Assembly (NCBI RefSeq): GCF_900110455.1
Contig: NZ_FOIS01000001.1
Coordinates: 310,001-374,000, forward strand
Direction of reading: 5' to 3'
Source of the DNA: Natrinema salifodinae
Lineage (GTDB): Archaea; Halobacteriota; Halobacteria; Halobacteriales; Natrialbaceae
Length of the DNA stretch: 64,000 nt
Part shown: positions 61,856 through 64,000 of the stretch, piece after piece
How positions within the stretch are numbered: position 1 is the stretch's first letter
Layout: each line of letters begins with the position of its first letter
Notes under the pieces: model-generated
The model's database searches: none
What the model saw: only the letters and a program-made list of their open reading frames with translations
What the model was told of the DNA's origin: nothing
Position numbers and translations under genes: made by a program

Positions 61856-63682
61856 ATGGTTGGGCTCACGGGACGAACCCCCGCCGTCGACGACCGATCG
61901 TTCGCCGGCTCGCTCGAGCCGCTCGTGCACACGGACCGTTACGAGGCCGACGTCGTCTTCGATTCGCCGGCCTGGTCGGTCGGGACGACGGCCTATCCGG
62001 AGTATCCGATCCGCATTATCGAGGACGAAGACCGCTGGGTCTGTCTCGAGGGGCGCATCTACGATCGCGACGACGAGGGCCTCGAAGCGGAACTGCTCGA
62101 GGTCGCGGAGCACGTCCTCGCGACCGACGCCGACGACGAGTTCCTGACGGAGTGGCTCCTCGAGACCGACGGCGAGTTCCTGCTGGTCGCCGCCGACAAG
62201 GACACCGGCCGGCTCGGCCTGCTCAACGATCCGCTCGGCCGGCTGCCGACCTACTACTTCCACGACGGAGAGACGTTCGTATTCTCGCGGGAGCTGCGCT
62301 ATCTCATCAACGAGGCAGCGGTCGAGGACTTCGACCCGATGGGCGTTGCCCAGTGTCTCCTCTTCGGGTACTCGCTCGGCGCGCGGACGCTCGTTCAGGG
62401 GGCAAACCGACTCCGTCCCGGCACGAAGCTCACTGTCGATCCGGATCACGGCGTGATCACGGAGACCGCGCTCCACCGATTCGACTTCGGGGATCCGGCC
62501 CACGCCGATCGGAGCCAGTCGCGAAACGCCGCCGAACTCGTCGACCGGTTCGAGCAGGCGTGTCAGCAGCGCTCAGGCTGTGGCAGCCGCGACGTGATCT
62601 CGCTGAGCGGCGGCCTCGACTCTCGGTCGGTGCTGGCCGGCTACCACGCCGAGGGAATCCCGGTGACCGCGGCGACGATGGCCTCCGAGGACTTCGTTCC
62701 GCCGTCGGACGTCGATATCGCCCAGCGCCTGGCGTCGGCGCTCGACGTCGAGTGGCGCCGATACGAGGTCGGGCCGCCGAACGGTTCCGATCTGGACCGC
62801 ATCATCAAGACGAAAAACGGTCAGATCGGCCTTCTGACGTCGTTCATTCTCGATTTCTTCCGACAACTGCGCGAGACGTACGACCCCGCGCTCACCTACG
62901 TCACCGGCGACGGCGGAGACAAGGTCCTTCCCGATCTGACGCCCGCGCGGTCGATCGACGACGAGGAGGGCCTGGTCGACTACGTCATCGCGGAGAACAG
63001 CTTCCTCTCGCTCGACCAGGTCGCCCAGATCACGGGGCTGTCGGCGGACGCGATTCGTCGGAGCGTGCGCGACCGGCTTCGGCTCTACCCCGAGAGCGAT
63101 CCCGCGGCGAAGTACGTCCACTTCCTGCTCTACGAGCGCGGCGTCAACTTCCTGTTCGAGGGCGAGGATCGCAACCGGTTCTTCTTCTGGAGCACGACCC
63201 CGTTCTACTCGATGGACTTCTTCCGCTATGCGATGAACTGTCCGCCCGAGCAGAAGGCCAGGTACAACCTCTATCGGTCGTTCCTCGCGGACCTCGAGCC
63301 CGCCGCCGCGGAGCTGCCGCATCCGGATTACGGGGTACCCGTCGACTCCGCGCGCCACGAAGCCGCGGCGTTCGTCGACGACGTGCTTTCGCGGTACCCG
63401 CGACTGTTCGACCTGGCGCGACCGATCGTCAAGTCGATCAACGGGCTCGATACGGGCTCGCAGCTCCAGCCGGACACGGTCGACTGCATTCGCGCCCAGA
63501 TCGAGCAGTGCGAGGCTGTCGACGACGTGCTCTCGTCCGACGAACTTCGCGCGTTCCTCGACTCGCACCCGGATCACGACCGGACGTCGGTCTATCGGCT
63601 CTTTACGATCACGAGCGTAATCGACGACATTCACTCCACCCAGAGCGTCCTCGAATCGCGGCGCGACGCCGTATTCGGCTGA
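61856..63682 (+). CDS. Asparagine-synthetase-like protein lacking the glutaminase Cys
   Basis: 608 residues. The N-terminal half is an Ntn-glutaminase fold (NDPLGRLPTYYF at about 124-135) but begins MVGLTG, with Val2 where active AsnB has Cys2. The C-terminal synthetase domain keeps the PP-loop SGGLDSRSVL (251-260) and the TGDGGDKVLPD block near 350. It can probably adenylate a carboxylate but cannot hydrolyse glutamine, so it may use free ammonia or another amine. Many haloarchaeal AsnB paralogues sit in surface-glycan clusters (family knowledge); the neighbours here do not show the substrate. Start fixed by the family position of residue 2. Confidence 0.85.
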   Translation: MVGLTGRTPAVDDRSFAGSLEPLVHTDRYEADVVFDSPAWSVGTTAYPEYPIRIIEDEDRWVCLEGRIYDRDDEGLEAELLEVAEHVLATDADDEFLTEWLLETDGEFLLVAADKDTGRLGLLNDPLGRLPTYYFHDGETFVFSRELRYLINEAAVEDFDPMGVAQCLLFGYSLGARTLVQGANRLRPGTKLTVDPDHGVITETALHRFDFGDPAHADRSQSRNAAELVDRFEQACQQRSGCGSRDVISLSGGLDSRSVLAGYHAEGIPVTAATMASEDFVPPSDVDIAQRLASALDVEWRRYEVGPPNGSDLDRIIKTKNGQIGLLTSFILDFFRQLRETYDPALTYVTGDGGDKVLPDLTPARSIDDEEGLVDYVIAENSFLSLDQVAQITGLSADAIRRSVRDRLRLYPESDPAAKYVHFLLYERGVNFLFEGEDRNRFFFWSTTPFYSMDFFRYAMNCPPEQKARYNLYRSFLADLEPAAAELPHPDYGVPVDSARHEAAAFVDDVLSRYPRLFDLARPIVKSINGLDTGSQLQPDTVDCIRAQIEQCEAVDDVLSSDELRAFLDSHPDHDRTSVYRLFTITSVIDDIHSTQSVLESRRDAVFG

Positions 63683-64000
63683 CCGATCCGATCGGGTCCG
63701 GATCCAGCCGCGGCCGGTCCGAACGGATCCGATGACTGTCCGTGACGGATGTCAAACACCAGAATCGTTAGGTCACTTTTCTGCTAACCGCGATTACCAA
63801 TGGTTTGGTGACAGTTTTGGATACGATAGTATCGTTTATCTCGCACCGAATCCGGGCGGAGAGATGAATCTCCCTGGCGCCGCCCCTCGATTATGAATAT
63901 AAAGAACTGTTGTTTTTCCGAATAAATAGATAACAGTTTAATAACGATACAATTATTCTCACGAAATCTTACTGATAATTGGGAAGGAAAGTTTATGGTT
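63683..64000. other. AT-rich right edge
   Basis: 318 bases, clearly lower in GC than the rest. ACGATAGTATCGT at 63823-63835 is a 13-base palindrome; the last bases read GGAAGGAAAGTTTATGGTT, so a gene may start with ATG at 63996 just inside the edge. No complete gene is visible. Confidence 0.5.

Overview
The window is high-GC DNA of a halophilic archaeon (class Halobacteria; Natrialbales is my guess from gene content, not a measured placement). The evidence is the strongly acidic, Asp/Glu-rich proteins, twin-arginine signals on exported proteins, many leaderless starts behind TTTAWA-type boxes, archaeal TFB, Orc1/Cdc6 and S8e, several bacterio-opsin-activator (Bat) type regulators, and an origin of replication of the haloarchaeal ORB type. 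It looks like main-chromosome sequence, mostly housekeeping genes. I see no complete insertion sequence, CRISPR array or provirus.

Left part (1-32 kb): a diadenylate cyclase gene (dacZ) with a membrane-channel-like gene directly behind it; a tRNA-Leu(TAG) gene with a duplicated 3' end 121 bp away; coaD, a malic enzyme-phosphotransacetylase fusion, S8e, an aldo/keto reductase, a PhoU-type phosphate regulator, arfC (riboflavin), a Tat-exported gamma-glutamyltransferase, enoyl-CoA hydratase, msrA, a CBS protein and a GlpA-like dehydrogenase. Then two cobalamin genes (cobA, cobQ) enclose a two-gene ABC transporter, followed by an RHH regulator divergent from an MTH865-family gene, a Bat-type sensor regulator, a Tat metalloprotease, and the trehalose pair otsA-otsB.

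Origin (about 31-33.7 kb): orc1/cdc6 is followed upstream by a gene-free 1.1-kb region with nine ORB elements around an AT-rich stretch; a tenth lies behind the orc1 stop. A 58-codon zinc-ribbon gene borders it. This is the clearest special element of the window.

Middle (34-47.6 kb): a Tat lipoprotein with a His-rich stretch is divergent from a tight sco-tlpA-ccdA operon and a universal stress protein, which I read as a metal/thiol-redox module of the cell surface. Two HTH_10 regulators follow. Then comes a UDP-GlcNAc precursor cluster (glmS, glmU, glmM) with small zinc-ribbon genes between.

Right part (49-64 kb): a translationally coupled AlkP-superfamily hydrolase and FemAB/GNAT-like transferase, divergent from a DegT-family aminotransferase (surface-glycan or lipid tailoring is an inference); a HerA-like ATPase with a coiled coil and winged helix; an XPB/Rad25 helicase; TFB; a DUF7344 membrane protein; and an asparagine-synthetase-like protein that lacks the glutaminase cysteine. 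The last 300 bases are notably AT-rich and gene-free.

I did not find a clear novel multi-gene system. The best candidates for a second look are the origin architecture, the metal/thiol locus, the G-quadruplex-type tract behind otsB, and the tRNA-Leu partial duplication.
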